Shown here in pieces: positions 36,314 to 45,191 of a stretch of 64,000 nt of DNA; positions within the stretch are counted from its first letter, which is position 1, and each line of letters opens with the position of its first letter. Source of the DNA: Allobosea sp. Root381. GTDB lineage: Bacteria > Pseudomonadota > Alphaproteobacteria > Rhizobiales > Beijerinckiaceae. A program made the position numbers and the translations under genes. A model generated the notes under the pieces. It was not told where the DNA came from. It ran no database searches and was given only the letters and a program-made list of their open reading frames with translations. The stretch spans positions 112-64,111 of the forward strand of contig NZ_LMJT01000045.1 in NCBI RefSeq assembly GCF_001429395.1. The letters run 5' to 3'.

Positions 36314-37612
36314 TCAGCGTGCCAGGCGATCGCGCCAGCGGTAGTAGAAGACCGACGGAGCGAGGAACCAGGGATTGCCGCTGTAGAAGGGGCGCGTCTG
36401 GAAGAGCAGCTGGTCGAAGGCCGTCGCGCCCTCGGCGAGGCCGAGCACCTGCTGGCCGAGCCGCATGCCGAGATAGCTCGCCATGCCGACGCCCGAGCCG
36501 CAATAGCCCATGGCGTAGTGCATCCCCTCATGGCGGCCGATATGCATCAGCTCGTCGAAGGTATAGGCGACGAAGCCGCACCAGGAATGGCTGATCTTCG
36601 CCCCGGCGAGCTCCGGGAAGATCCTGCGCAGAGCGGCGTGGAGATCGGGCCCGCTCCGGCGCGGATCGGTCTCGCTCAGCGAAACCCGGCCGCCGAACAC
36701 GATGCGGCGCCGGTCGGGCGAGGCGCGGTAATAATAGACGACCTTGCGGGTATCGCTGACGATGCGGTTGCGCGGGATCAGCCGGTCGACCAGCGCGGGG
36801 TCGAGTTCCTCCGTCGCGATCACATAGCTGCCGATCGGAATCACGCGGCGGCGCAGCCAATTGGTCAGCGGACCGGTGTAGCCGTTCGAGGCGATGACGA
36901 CGTCCCGCGTCCGGATGGTGCCGCGCGGCGTCTGGACCAGGAACTCATTGCCGATCCGGTCGATCCCCTGCGCCGGACAAAACGGGATGATCTCGGCGCC
37001 GGCCGCGAACACGCGCGACAGCAGGCCCTGATGATAGCGTGCCGGGTCGATGGACGCGTGGCTCTCATAAACCACGCCGCCGTGATAGAGGTCGGAGCCG
37101 ACCTCGCTGCGCTGCTCCGCCCGTGGCACGACATGGCAGGCGACCTCGAGCCCCTTTGGCTGGTCGTCGACGCTGCGCGCGAGTTCCTCGTACTTGCCCG
37201 GAGAGTGCGCGGCGTGGAAACGGCCGACCACCCCGAAATCGCAATCGATGCCCTCCTCGCGGACGAAATCGCCGATCCAGCGGAGCGAGTTCCGCCCCTC
37301 CTGCTGGATCGCGAAGGCGCGCTCCTTGCCATGGCGCCGGGACAGTTCGGCGAAGCTCGGCTTCACACTGGTGGAGATCTGGCCGCCATTGCGGGTGCTG
37401 CAGCCGAAGCCCGCCGCCTCGGCATCGAGCACGACGGTATGGCGGCCGCCCCTCGCCGTCCGGAGCGCGGCGTGAAGGCCGGTGTAGCCGGAGCCGACGA
37501 CCACGACATCGGCCTGCTTCGGCGGTTCGGAGAGCGGCAGCTCGGGCCGCGGCACTCCGTCCCACCAATAGGGCGCAGCCTTGAAATCGCTGGCGAACAG
37601 CGCGCTCGACAT
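36314..37612 (-). CDS. FAD-dependent amine/amino-acid oxidase (DAO family, PuuB/OrdL-like)
   Basis: 432 aa. Dinucleotide-binding fold VVVVGSGYTGLHAALRTARGG (~27-47), acidic residue in VVLDAEAAGFGCSTRNGG, the STRNGGQ motif of gamma-glutamylputrescine oxidases, and a C-terminal GYCGSGVGMASYLGMRLGQQVLG FAD-contact loop. The closest family role is oxidative deamination of gamma-glutamylated or free amines, giving an aldehyde, ammonia and H2O2. The neighbouring aldehyde dehydrogenase and amine importer fit that. The ATG at 37612 follows GGGGGAAG. Confidence 0.8.
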   Translation of the reverse strand: MSSALFASDFKAAPYWWDGVPRPELPLSEPPKQADVVVVGSGYTGLHAALRTARGGRHTVVLDAEAAGFGCSTRNGGQISTSVKPSFAELSRRHGKERAFAIQQEGRNSLRWIGDFVREEGIDCDFGVVGRFHAAHSPGKYEELARSVDDQPKGLEVACHVVPRAEQRSEVGSDLYHGGVVYESHASIDPARYHQGLLSRVFAAGAEIIPFCPAQGIDRIGNEFLVQTPRGTIRTRDVVIASNGYTGPLTNWLRRRVIPIGSYVIATEELDPALVDRLIPRNRIVSDTRKVVYYYRASPDRRRIVFGGRVSLSETDPRRSGPDLHAALRRIFPELAGAKISHSWCGFVAYTFDELMHIGRHEGMHYAMGYCGSGVGMASYLGMRLGQQVLGLAEGATAFDQLLFQTRPFYSGNPWFLAPSVFYYRWRDRLAR

Positions 37613-37635
37613 CTTTGCGTCTTCCCCCCGGCGAC

Positions 37636-39129
37636 TCAAATCCGCGCCACCACACTCTTGAGCTTGCAGTAGCTGCGCAAGCCCGCCATGCCCTGGGCAC
37701 GGCCGAAACCGGATTTGCGATTGCCGCCGAAGGGCATGGCGACGCCTCCGGCGAAAAATTCGTTGATGTAGACCTGGCCCGCATCGACCGCACGGGCGAA
37801 ACGCCAGGCCCGGGCGTGGTCGCGCGTATAGATGCCGGCGACGAGCGCGTAGCGGGTCGCATTCGCCGCCGCGACCGCCGCCTCGAAATCGGGGACGAGC
37901 TGGACCGTGAGCACCGGACCGAAGATTTCCTCCTGGACCAGCGGATCATCCGCTCCGCGCGCCAGCGCGATGGTCGGCCGATAGAACCAGCCGCCGCCGC
38001 AGGTTTCGGGCGGCACGATCGCTCCGCCGGTCAGGATGCGGTTGCCGGCCGCGCGCGCCCTGTCGACATGGGCCGCCACGCGCGCCAGCTGCGCCGGCGC
38101 GTTGATCGGCCCGATTCCGGCATTGCTCAGGCCATGCCCCGGCTGCAGTGCCTGCGCCCGCGTAACCAGCCGGTCGAGCACGCGATCGGCGATCGCCTCC
38201 TCGACGATCAGCCGCGAGCCGGCCGAGCAGATCTGGCCGGCATTCTCGAAGATCGCCTCCATCACGCCGTCGACCGCCGCGTCGAGATCGCAATCGGCCA
38301 GCAGGACCACCGGCGACTTGCCGCCGAGCTCCAGCACCAGCCGGGTGACGTGCTCGGCCGCTGCGCGCATCACGCGCTGCCCCGTCGCGACCGATCCGGT
38401 GAAGGTGATGTGATCGATGCCGGGATGGGCGACCAGCGCCGGCCCCGCATCGGAGCCGGTGCCGGCGACGACGTTGAGGACGCCTTCGGGCAGGCCGGCC
38501 TCGTGCAGGAGTTCCGCCAGCATCAGCGTCGTGAAGGGCGTCTGCTCGGCCGGCTTCACGACCAGCGTGCAGCCTGCCGCGAGCGCAGGCGCGATCCCGC
38601 GCGCCGCGGTCGACAGCGGATAGTTCCAGGGCACGATCTGGGCTGCGACGCCGACCGGTTCCTCGATGGTGAGGCCGATATGGTCGGGGCCGAGCGGCAT
38701 GCTGTCGCCATGGAGCTTATCGGCGGCTCCGGCATAATAGGAGAAGGCCCGCACCACCCCGGCGACGTCACCTTCCGCTTCCGCGAGCCGCTTGCCTGAA
38801 TCCAGGGTCTCGACCACCGCGAAGCGTGCCGCCCGCTCCGAGATCAACCGGCTGACACGCAGCAGGATTTCGCCGCGCGCCGCCGGGCCGAGGCGGGCCC
38901 ATGGGCCTGACAAGGCGGCGCGGGCGGCCGCAACGGCGCGCTCGACATCCTCGGCATCGCCGGCTGCGACGGATGCGAAGGCCTGGCCCCTGCCCGGATC
39001 GAAGCTCTCCATCTCCCGCCCGGAGGCCGAGGCGACGAAGCGCCCGGCGATGAAATGGCCGCGCGGCAGGCCTGCGAGCCTCCCCGTCCGAAGGGCCTCA
39101 TCGACGAGTTGCGCACGTTCCACGATCAC
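37636..39129 (-). CDS. NAD(P)-dependent aldehyde dehydrogenase
   Basis: 497 aa, full-length ALDH. Cofactor region IVPWNYPLSTAARGIAPALAAGCTLVVKPAEQTP, FTGSVATGQ, catalytic Glu in ELGGKSP, catalytic Cys in NAGQICSAGSR, and EEIFGPVL. Resembles PuuC/betaine-aldehyde dehydrogenases, so it likely oxidises the aldehyde made by the adjacent oxidase. The GTG at 39129 overlaps the upstream stop (GTGA), matching the coupling style of this operon; a second GTG at 39123 is possible. Confidence 0.85.
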   Translation of the reverse strand: MIVERAQLVDEALRTGRLAGLPRGHFIAGRFVASASGREMESFDPGRGQAFASVAAGDAEDVERAVAAARAALSGPWARLGPAARGEILLRVSRLISERAARFAVVETLDSGKRLAEAEGDVAGVVRAFSYYAGAADKLHGDSMPLGPDHIGLTIEEPVGVAAQIVPWNYPLSTAARGIAPALAAGCTLVVKPAEQTPFTTLMLAELLHEAGLPEGVLNVVAGTGSDAGPALVAHPGIDHITFTGSVATGQRVMRAAAEHVTRLVLELGGKSPVVLLADCDLDAAVDGVMEAIFENAGQICSAGSRLIVEEAIADRVLDRLVTRAQALQPGHGLSNAGIGPINAPAQLARVAAHVDRARAAGNRILTGGAIVPPETCGGGWFYRPTIALARGADDPLVQEEIFGPVLTVQLVPDFEAAVAAANATRYALVAGIYTRDHARAWRFARAVDAGQVYINEFFAGGVAMPFGGNRKSGFGRAQGMAGLRSYCKLKSVVARI

Positions 39130-40232
39130 GCGCCCAACTCGGTGACGTGATAGGCGGCCCGCTCCAGCCAGGATGGTTCGATCTCGACGCCCCAGCCCGG
39201 CCCGTCGGGAATGGCGACCATGCCGTCGCGCGCTACGGGCGGGTTTCGCAGCAGCCCCTGCTCCCAAGGATAATAGTCGGCCCCCTCGATCGAGAACTCG
39301 ACATAGGGCCCGGCGTTGGCCAGCGCGCCCATGAGATGCAGGGTGAAGACCGTGACGAGCGACTGGTTCGCCGAATGCGGCGTCACCGGCAGGCCGGCTT
39401 CGGCCGCCCAGCGGGCCACCGTCAGCATTCGCCCGACGCCGCCGATATAGCAGATGTCGGGCTGGACCACGTCGACCACGCGCCCCTCGATCATGGCGCG
39501 CCAGACCGCGAGGTCGCAATCCTGCTCGCCGCCGGTGACGTCGAGATCAAGCGCCTCGCGCACTTCCCGCGTCCAGGCATGCTCCCAATAGGGACAAGGC
39601 TCCTCGAAATGGACGATCCCGTGGTCCTGCAGCAGCTTGCCGACCGCGATGGCCTTCGCAGGGGAGTAGCCGCTGTTGGCATCGACGAGAAGCGTCGCGT
39701 CAGCTCCGAGTGCCCGCCTGATCTGCGGCACGATGGCCTCGGTTCGGCCCGGCCATTCGTCGAGGTCGCGGCCGCATTCGCGCCCGACCCGGAACTTGAA
39801 GGCGCGATAGCCATGGACATCGCGCAGGCGCAGGAAGCGCTCGGCTTCCGCTTCCGGCGTGATCTCGCCGCGCTTCATGCTGGAGGCATAGACCGGAAAG
39901 GGACGCGGCGTGCCGCCGAGCAACTCGCAGACGCTTCTGCGCTCGATCCGGCCGCGCAGATCCCACAAGGCCGTGTCGAGCCCGGTCAGGGCGCGGCAGA
40001 GATAGGAGCCCGGGAATTTGTGCTCGCGTTCGCAGATCGTCGCTACGAGACCATCGACGGCGAAGGCATCTTCGCCCATCGCCCAGCGCGCCACCTGGCG
40101 GTGGAACACGGTCGCCGTGATGTCGGCATTGTAGGGGGAGAATTGCCCCCAACCCTGGCTGCCGTCCTCGCCCGTCGCGCGGACGAAACCGACATCCTGG
40201 GTCGAGAAGCTTTCGAGCCGGGTGATCTTCAT
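39126..40232 (-). CDS. Mandelate racemase/muconate lactonizing enzyme family protein
   Basis: 368 aa enolase-superfamily enzyme. N-terminal capping domain, then a barrel with FKFRVG (catalytic Lys region), metal ligands in LLVDANSGY (Asp), HFEEPCPY (Glu) and GGEQDC (Glu), and PHSANQS (His). The metal site is complete. The superfamily abstracts a proton alpha to a carboxylate: sugar-acid dehydration, racemisation or cycloisomerisation. Its presence at the head of an amine-catabolism operon is unexpected and suggests that the substrate carries an alpha-proton carboxylate (for example an opine or amino-sugar acid). The ATG at 40232 is the first gene after the MocR box. Confidence 0.8.
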   Translation of the reverse strand: MKITRLESFSTQDVGFVRATGEDGSQGWGQFSPYNADITATVFHRQVARWAMGEDAFAVDGLVATICEREHKFPGSYLCRALTGLDTALWDLRGRIERRSVCELLGGTPRPFPVYASSMKRGEITPEAEAERFLRLRDVHGYRAFKFRVGRECGRDLDEWPGRTEAIVPQIRRALGADATLLVDANSGYSPAKAIAVGKLLQDHGIVHFEEPCPYWEHAWTREVREALDLDVTGGEQDCDLAVWRAMIEGRVVDVVQPDICYIGGVGRMLTVARWAAEAGLPVTPHSANQSLVTVFTLHLMGALANAGPYVEFSIEGADYYPWEQGLLRNPPVARDGMVAIPDGPGWGVEIEPSWLERAAYHVTELGA

Positions 40233-40302
40233 GCTGCCGCTGCCAGATCCGCAACCGCCGCCCGGCGGGACTGCGGGATGGCGTCGGGTGCAGGAGGGGC
40301 TT

Positions 40303-40331
40303 GAATTGGTCTGATCCCAAGGTCCACTCTG
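40303..40331. promoter_or_regulatory. Putative MocR box in the divergent MocR/enolase promoter region
   Basis: GAATTGGTCTG-N5-AAGGTCCACTCTG, followed 22 bp later by a further AGTCCACTC half-site (40343-40351), which is two helical turns from GGTCCACTC. It lies 71 bases upstream of the enolase-superfamily gene and 47 bases upstream of the MocR gene, suiting control of both, including autoregulation. TauR-type MocR operators contain a similar GGTCCAG word. Confidence 0.65.
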
Positions 40332-40377
40332 TCGAAAATTGCAGTCCACTCGGGAAGCGGGTGGAACGGGGGCGCGC

Positions 40378-41919
40378 ATGGTCAAACGCGAGGAGGGAGC
40401 TCTGCTCCAGTCGATCGTGCTCGATCGCGAGGGGACGCATGGGCTCAGCGTGCAGATCTGCGCGGGACTGCGCGAACTCATTCTCGGCGGGACCCTCAAG
40501 GTCGGCGAGCGCCTGCCGGCGACGCGGACGCTGGCGCAGGAATTCGGCGTCGCCCGCACGACCATCGTCGAGAGCTTCGAGCGGCTGGCGGCGGAAGGGC
40601 TGATCGAGACCCGCATCGGCTCCGGCACCTTCGTCAGCCGGGCTCTGGCGAACGAGCGGCCGGCGCCGGCCGCCGCCGCGATCGCCGCCCCGACCGCGCG
40701 GGTGAAGCTGGCGCAGGCGATGAACACCGCCTCGAAGCTGTTCGGAACGCGCCTGCCCCACCAGCCCCGCGCCTTCACCACGGCGATGCCGGCCTTCGAC
40801 GCCTTCCCGATGGCGCAATGGGCGAAGCTCTCGGGGCGGCATTGGCGCAAGGCGAGGCATCAGGTACTCGGCTATCCCGACCCGCATGGCGAGCGCGTCC
40901 TGCGGCAGGCCATCGCCGCGCATCTGCGGCTCAACCGCGGCATCGCCTGCGAATGGCAGCAGATCTTCGTGGTCGCCGGCGCCCAGCAGGCCTTTCAGCT
41001 GATCGCCGCGACGCTGCTCGACCCCGGCGACAAGGTCTGGTTCGAGGATCCCGGTGCGATCGGCGCGCGCAACAGCCTGATCCAGTCCGGCGCCGATCTG
41101 GTGCCCGTACCGGTCGACGAATCCGGCCTCGTCGTCGAGGAGGGCCTGCGCCGCGCGCCCGATTTCAGGCTGGCCTTCACGACGCCCGCGCATCAGCAGC
41201 CGCTCGGCGCCAAGATGAGCCTGGAGCGCCGCCTCGCCCTGCTCGAAGCGGCCGAGGCCAACGGCGCCTGGATCATCGAGGACGACTGGGACGGCGAGTT
41301 CTGCTTCCAGGGCGCGCCGATGGCGACGCTGACCAGCATCGATCGCAGCGGGCGCGTCATCTATGTCGGGACCTTCTCGAAGACGCTGTTCCCGTCCCTG
41401 CGCCTCGGCTTCCTCGTCGCCCCGCCGCATCTCGTCGAACAGATCGGCATCTGCCTCGACGCCTTCTCGCCCGGCGTGCCGACAGCACTGCAGGGCATCG
41501 TCGCAGACTTCATCGTCGAAGGGCATTTTGCGACCCATGTGCGCCGCATGCGCAAGCTCTATCAGGAGCGCTACCAGACGCTGCTCGACGCGGCGCAGGA
41601 GCATCTGGCGCCCGATCTGCAGGTGGTCCCTACCCAGACGGGCATGCACACCGTCGCCTTCCCGCGCGCGGGGCTGGCCGCCTGCGCGATCGCCCAGGCG
41701 GCGGCCAAGCGAGGCGTGACAGTCGCGCCGATCAGCCGCTTTTGCCTCGAACCGCCCGCGCGGGACGGCCTCGTCCTCGGCTTCAGCGGCTTCTCGCCGG
41801 CCGAGATCCAGGCGGGGGTGATCGGGCTGCGCCGGAGCATCGATGACCTCGGCGCCAGTGGCGAATGGACTGGCGTTTCAGCGGGAACGGCCCTTAGCGG
41901 CAAGCCCAATTCTTCCTAG
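40378..41919 (+). CDS. MocR-family (GntR + aminotransferase-like) PLP-dependent regulator
   Basis: 513 aa. N-terminal winged helix (~15-85) with VQICAGLRELILGGTLKVGERLPATRTLAQEFGVARTTI. The C-terminal fold-type I aminotransferase domain has the PLP lysine in GTFSKTLFPSLRLGF (Lys335) and EDDWDGEF, a variant of the usual DDYDGEF. Such proteins bind DNA as head-to-tail dimers and sense amines or amino acids through the aldimine (GabR, TauR, PdxR). The ATG at 40378 follows GGAACGGGGG. Divergent from the enolase-superfamily/ALDH/oxidase/importer genes and upstream of the GMC-GS-ALDH-ADH genes, it is the natural local regulator. Confidence 0.85.
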   Translation: MVKREEGALLQSIVLDREGTHGLSVQICAGLRELILGGTLKVGERLPATRTLAQEFGVARTTIVESFERLAAEGLIETRIGSGTFVSRALANERPAPAAAAIAAPTARVKLAQAMNTASKLFGTRLPHQPRAFTTAMPAFDAFPMAQWAKLSGRHWRKARHQVLGYPDPHGERVLRQAIAAHLRLNRGIACEWQQIFVVAGAQQAFQLIAATLLDPGDKVWFEDPGAIGARNSLIQSGADLVPVPVDESGLVVEEGLRRAPDFRLAFTTPAHQQPLGAKMSLERRLALLEAAEANGAWIIEDDWDGEFCFQGAPMATLTSIDRSGRVIYVGTFSKTLFPSLRLGFLVAPPHLVEQIGICLDAFSPGVPTALQGIVADFIVEGHFATHVRRMRKLYQERYQTLLDAAQEHLAPDLQVVPTQTGMHTVAFPRAGLAACAIAQAAAKRGVTVAPISRFCLEPPARDGLVLGFSGFSPAEIQAGVIGLRRSIDDLGASGEWTGVSAGTALSGKPNSS

Positions 41920-41975
41920 AGACGCAAGAGAGGCAGGCCCATGACGGGCCGCCGACCATCGGCAGGACCGGCATC

Positions 41976-43586
41976 TTGACGGAATGGGACGTGATCATCA
42001 TCGGCGCAGGCTCGGCCGGCTGCGTGCTGGCCGGACGCCTGGCGGAGGCCGGCAAGGGCTCGACCCTGGTGATCGAGGCCGGGCCGCGCGATCTCAGCCC
42101 CTGGGTCCACCTGCCGATCGGTTACGGCAAGACCTTCTATCACCCGCGGCTGAACTGGATGTACCGCACGACGGCCCAGCCCGGGCTGGACGGGCGGGAA
42201 ATCTACCAGCCGCGCGGCAAGGTCGTCGGCGGTTCGAGCGCGATCAACGCCATGGTCTATGCCCGCGGACAGGCCGAGGACTATGCGGAATGGGAGCGGC
42301 TCGGCAATCCCGGCTGGGGCTGGGCCGAGGTGCTGGCGGCTTACCGGCGCATGGAAGACCACGCGCTCGGCGCCTCCGCCTGGCATGGCGCCGGCGGCCC
42401 GCTCCATGTCGAGGACATCGCAGCGCAGGCCCATCCGCTCACCGCGCTTTTCGTCAAAGCCGCCGCCGAGGCCGGTCTCGTGTTCAACCCGGACCTGAAC
42501 GGCGAAAGCTGCGAAGGCGCCGGCTTCTACCAGATCACCACGCGCGGCGGCCGGCGGGAATCGGCGGCGCGGGCCTTCCTGCATCCGGCAAGGCGGCAGG
42601 GCCGCCTCAAGCTCGAAACCGACATGCTGGTCACGCGCATCCTGTTCGAGGGGCGACGCGCGATCGGCATCGAGGCCCGGCGCGGCGGTGAGGCCGTGCG
42701 CTATCGTGCGAAGGGCGAGATCGTGCTCGCAGGCGGCGCCTTCAACACACCGCAGCTTCTGCAGCTCTCCGGCATCGGCCCGGCCGCCTTGCTGGCGCGG
42801 CACGCCATCGCACCGGTGCATGACCTGCCGGCGGTCGGGCGCCATCTGCAGGACCATCTCTGCTACGACCATGTCTACCGCTCGCGGCTGCCGAGCCTGA
42901 ACGACGCGCTGCTGTCCTGGCCCGGCCGGATCGGCATGGCGGCCAACTACCTGCTGCTGCGGCGCGGGCCGCTGTCCCTCAGCGTCAACCAGGGCGGCGG
43001 CTTCTTCCGCACGAGGCCGGAGCTCGATCGCCCGGACATGCAGCTCTACTTCTCGCCGCTGAGCTATGAGCGCGCGGTGCCGGGCGTGCGCGCCCTGATG
43101 AAGCCCGATCGCTTCCCCGGCTTCAGCCTGAGCGTCTCACCCTGCCGGCCGCGCAGCCGGGGCCATGTCGCGATCCGCTCGCCCGATCCGCTTGCCACAC
43201 CGGAAATCGCGCCGAATTATCTCGCCGATCCGGACGATTTGCGCGACCTTCTCGCCGGCGCGCGCTTCCTGCGCCATCTGGCGGCGACCCCGACCTTCGC
43301 CTCCCTGATCGAGGACGAGATCCGCCCGGGGCCGGCGGCCATCAACGAGAAAGCGCATATCGAGGCCATTCGCCGAAACGCCTATTCGGTCTTCCACCCC
43401 TGCGGCACCGCGCGGATGGGGCCGGATCCGCGCGACGCGGTCGTCGATGCCCGGCTGCGGGTGCACGGGATCGAAGGCCTTCGCATCGCCGATGCCTCGA
43501 TCTTTCCGACGATCCCGTCAGGGAACATCAACGCACCGGCCATGATGGTCGGCCAGCGCGCCGCCGAACTGTTGCTGTCGACATGA
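41976..43586 (+). CDS. GMC-family FAD oxidoreductase (choline/alcohol dehydrogenase-like)
   Basis: 536 aa. FAD motif DVIIIGAGSAGCVLAGRLAE (~5-25), RGKVVGGSSAINAMVYARG (GMC signature 1), GGAFNTPQLLQLSGIGP (signature 2), and the active-site His in SVFHPCGTARMG with the second His/Asn position in GNINAPAMMVG. GMC enzymes oxidise primary alcohols such as choline to aldehydes. TTG at 41976 with AGGA upstream is the only good start; no ATG precedes the FAD motif in frame. It probably feeds an aldehyde to one of the two local aldehyde dehydrogenases. Confidence 0.85.
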   Translation: MTEWDVIIIGAGSAGCVLAGRLAEAGKGSTLVIEAGPRDLSPWVHLPIGYGKTFYHPRLNWMYRTTAQPGLDGREIYQPRGKVVGGSSAINAMVYARGQAEDYAEWERLGNPGWGWAEVLAAYRRMEDHALGASAWHGAGGPLHVEDIAAQAHPLTALFVKAAAEAGLVFNPDLNGESCEGAGFYQITTRGGRRESAARAFLHPARRQGRLKLETDMLVTRILFEGRRAIGIEARRGGEAVRYRAKGEIVLAGGAFNTPQLLQLSGIGPAALLARHAIAPVHDLPAVGRHLQDHLCYDHVYRSRLPSLNDALLSWPGRIGMAANYLLLRRGPLSLSVNQGGGFFRTRPELDRPDMQLYFSPLSYERAVPGVRALMKPDRFPGFSLSVSPCRPRSRGHVAIRSPDPLATPEIAPNYLADPDDLRDLLAGARFLRHLAATPTFASLIEDEIRPGPAAINEKAHIEAIRRNAYSVFHPCGTARMGPDPRDAVVDARLRVHGIEGLRIADASIFPTIPSGNINAPAMMVGQRAAELLLST

Positions 43587-43763
43587 AACCCGCCCGGCCG
43601 GCCCCGTGCCATTGTCGAATCGCGGCTGGCGGCCGACAACTTTCAGGTCGAGATTCAGGTCCGGACCCTGGCCTGATCCTTGCTCGGCCCGGCGCCAAGC
43701 CAAGCCGGGCAAGCGATCCTGCGTGTTGAGTTTGCCTGTCTGATGCCCCCGCCTCGGAAACGG

Positions 43764-45143
43764 ATGTCCAGCATGACCCAGCCCTACACGCTCGACGATT
43801 TGAGGACGGATGCTGCGGCAGGCCGGATCGATACGGTGCTCGTCTGCCTCGTTGACATGCAGGGACGCCTGATGGGCAAGCGCTTCCATGTCGCCTTCTT
43901 CCTCGACGGCGGACATGCCGAGACCCATAGCTGCAATTACCTGCTAGCCACCGACATCGAGATGGAGACCGTGCCCGGCTACGCCGCGACGAGCTGGGCG
44001 GCGGGCTATGGCGACTACACGATGAAGCCTGACCTCTCGACGCTCTGCCGGGTTCCCTGGCTCGAGGGGACCGCGCTCGTCCTCTGCGACATCCTCGACC
44101 ATCACGGGCATGAGGAAGTCCCGCACTCGCCGCGGGCCATCCTGAAGAAGCAGGTGAAGCGGCTGGACGCCATGGGGCTCAAGGCCTTCATGGCCTCGGA
44201 GCTCGAATTCTTCCTGTTCGACCAGAGCTATGACGAGGCCCGCGAGGGCGATTATCGCAACCTCAGGACGGCCAGCGCCTATAACGAGGACTACCACATC
44301 TTCCAGACCACCAAGGAAGAGGATGTGATGCGGGCGATCCGCAACGGCCTGCACGGCGCGGGCATTCCGGTCGAGAACTCCAAGGGCGAGGCTTCGGCCG
44401 GCCAGGAGGAGATCAATGTGCGCTATGCCGAGGCGCTGACGATGGCCGACCGGCATTCCATCATCAAGAACGCCTGCAAGGAGATCGCCTGGTCGCGCGG
44501 CAAGGCCATCACCTTCCTCGCCAAGTGGAACTACGGCGCCGCCGGCTCCTCCGCCCATATCCACCAGTCGCTCTGGAGCGCCGACGGCAAGACGCCGCTC
44601 TTCCTTGACAAGGATGCGGAATACGGGATGTCGGCGCTGATGCGGAATTATGTCGCGGGCCTGCTCGCCCATGCCTCCGAGACCACCTGTTTCCTCGCGC
44701 CCTATATCAACTCCTACAAGCGCTTCGTCGCCGGCACCTTCGCGCCGACCAAGGCGATCTGGAGCAGCGACAACCGCACCGCAGGCTACCGGCTCTGCGG
44801 CGAGGGCACCAAGGGCATTCGCATCGAATGCCGGGTCGGCGGCTCGGACCTGAACCCCTATCTCGCCATGGCCGCGCTGCTCGCCGCCGGCATCGCCGGC
44901 ATCGAAAACAAGCTCGAACTGGAAGCCCCCTTCGTCGGTGACGCCTATGGCGGCCGGGACATCCGCGAGATCCCCAAGACGCTGCGCGAGGCGACCGCTG
45001 CGCTCGGCGGCTCGCGGATGCTGCGCAACGCCTTCGGCGACGAGGTGGTCGACCACTATGTCCGCGCCGCCGAATGGGAGCAGGAGGAATATGATCGCCG
45101 GGTCACCGACTGGGAGGTGAAACGCGGTTTTGAGCGCGCCTGA
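43764..45143 (+). CDS. Glutamine synthetase family protein (gamma-glutamylamine ligase-like)
   Basis: 459 aa. GS catalytic motifs: ASELEFFLFD, NSKGEASAGQEEINVRYAEAL, FLAKWNYGAAGSSAHIHQSLW, NSYKRFVAGTFAPT and NRTAGYRL. The adenylylation loop of housekeeping GlnA is absent. The lack of the Arg-rich GlnA signature and the operon partners (ALDH, alcohol dehydrogenase) point to the PuuA/IpuC/GlnT branch, which joins glutamate to an amine with ATP to form a gamma-glutamylamide. ATG 43764 is used; ATG 43773 is also possible and ATG 43680 less likely. Confidence 0.8.
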   Translation: MSSMTQPYTLDDLRTDAAAGRIDTVLVCLVDMQGRLMGKRFHVAFFLDGGHAETHSCNYLLATDIEMETVPGYAATSWAAGYGDYTMKPDLSTLCRVPWLEGTALVLCDILDHHGHEEVPHSPRAILKKQVKRLDAMGLKAFMASELEFFLFDQSYDEAREGDYRNLRTASAYNEDYHIFQTTKEEDVMRAIRNGLHGAGIPVENSKGEASAGQEEINVRYAEALTMADRHSIIKNACKEIAWSRGKAITFLAKWNYGAAGSSAHIHQSLWSADGKTPLFLDKDAEYGMSALMRNYVAGLLAHASETTCFLAPYINSYKRFVAGTFAPTKAIWSSDNRTAGYRLCGEGTKGIRIECRVGGSDLNPYLAMAALLAAGIAGIENKLELEAPFVGDAYGGRDIREIPKTLREATAALGGSRMLRNAFGDEVVDHYVRAAEWEQEEYDRRVTDWEVKRGFERA

Positions 45144-45191
45144 ACCGGCCCGAGCCTCCTTCACAGCAGCATAGCCAGACGGAAATAGACG

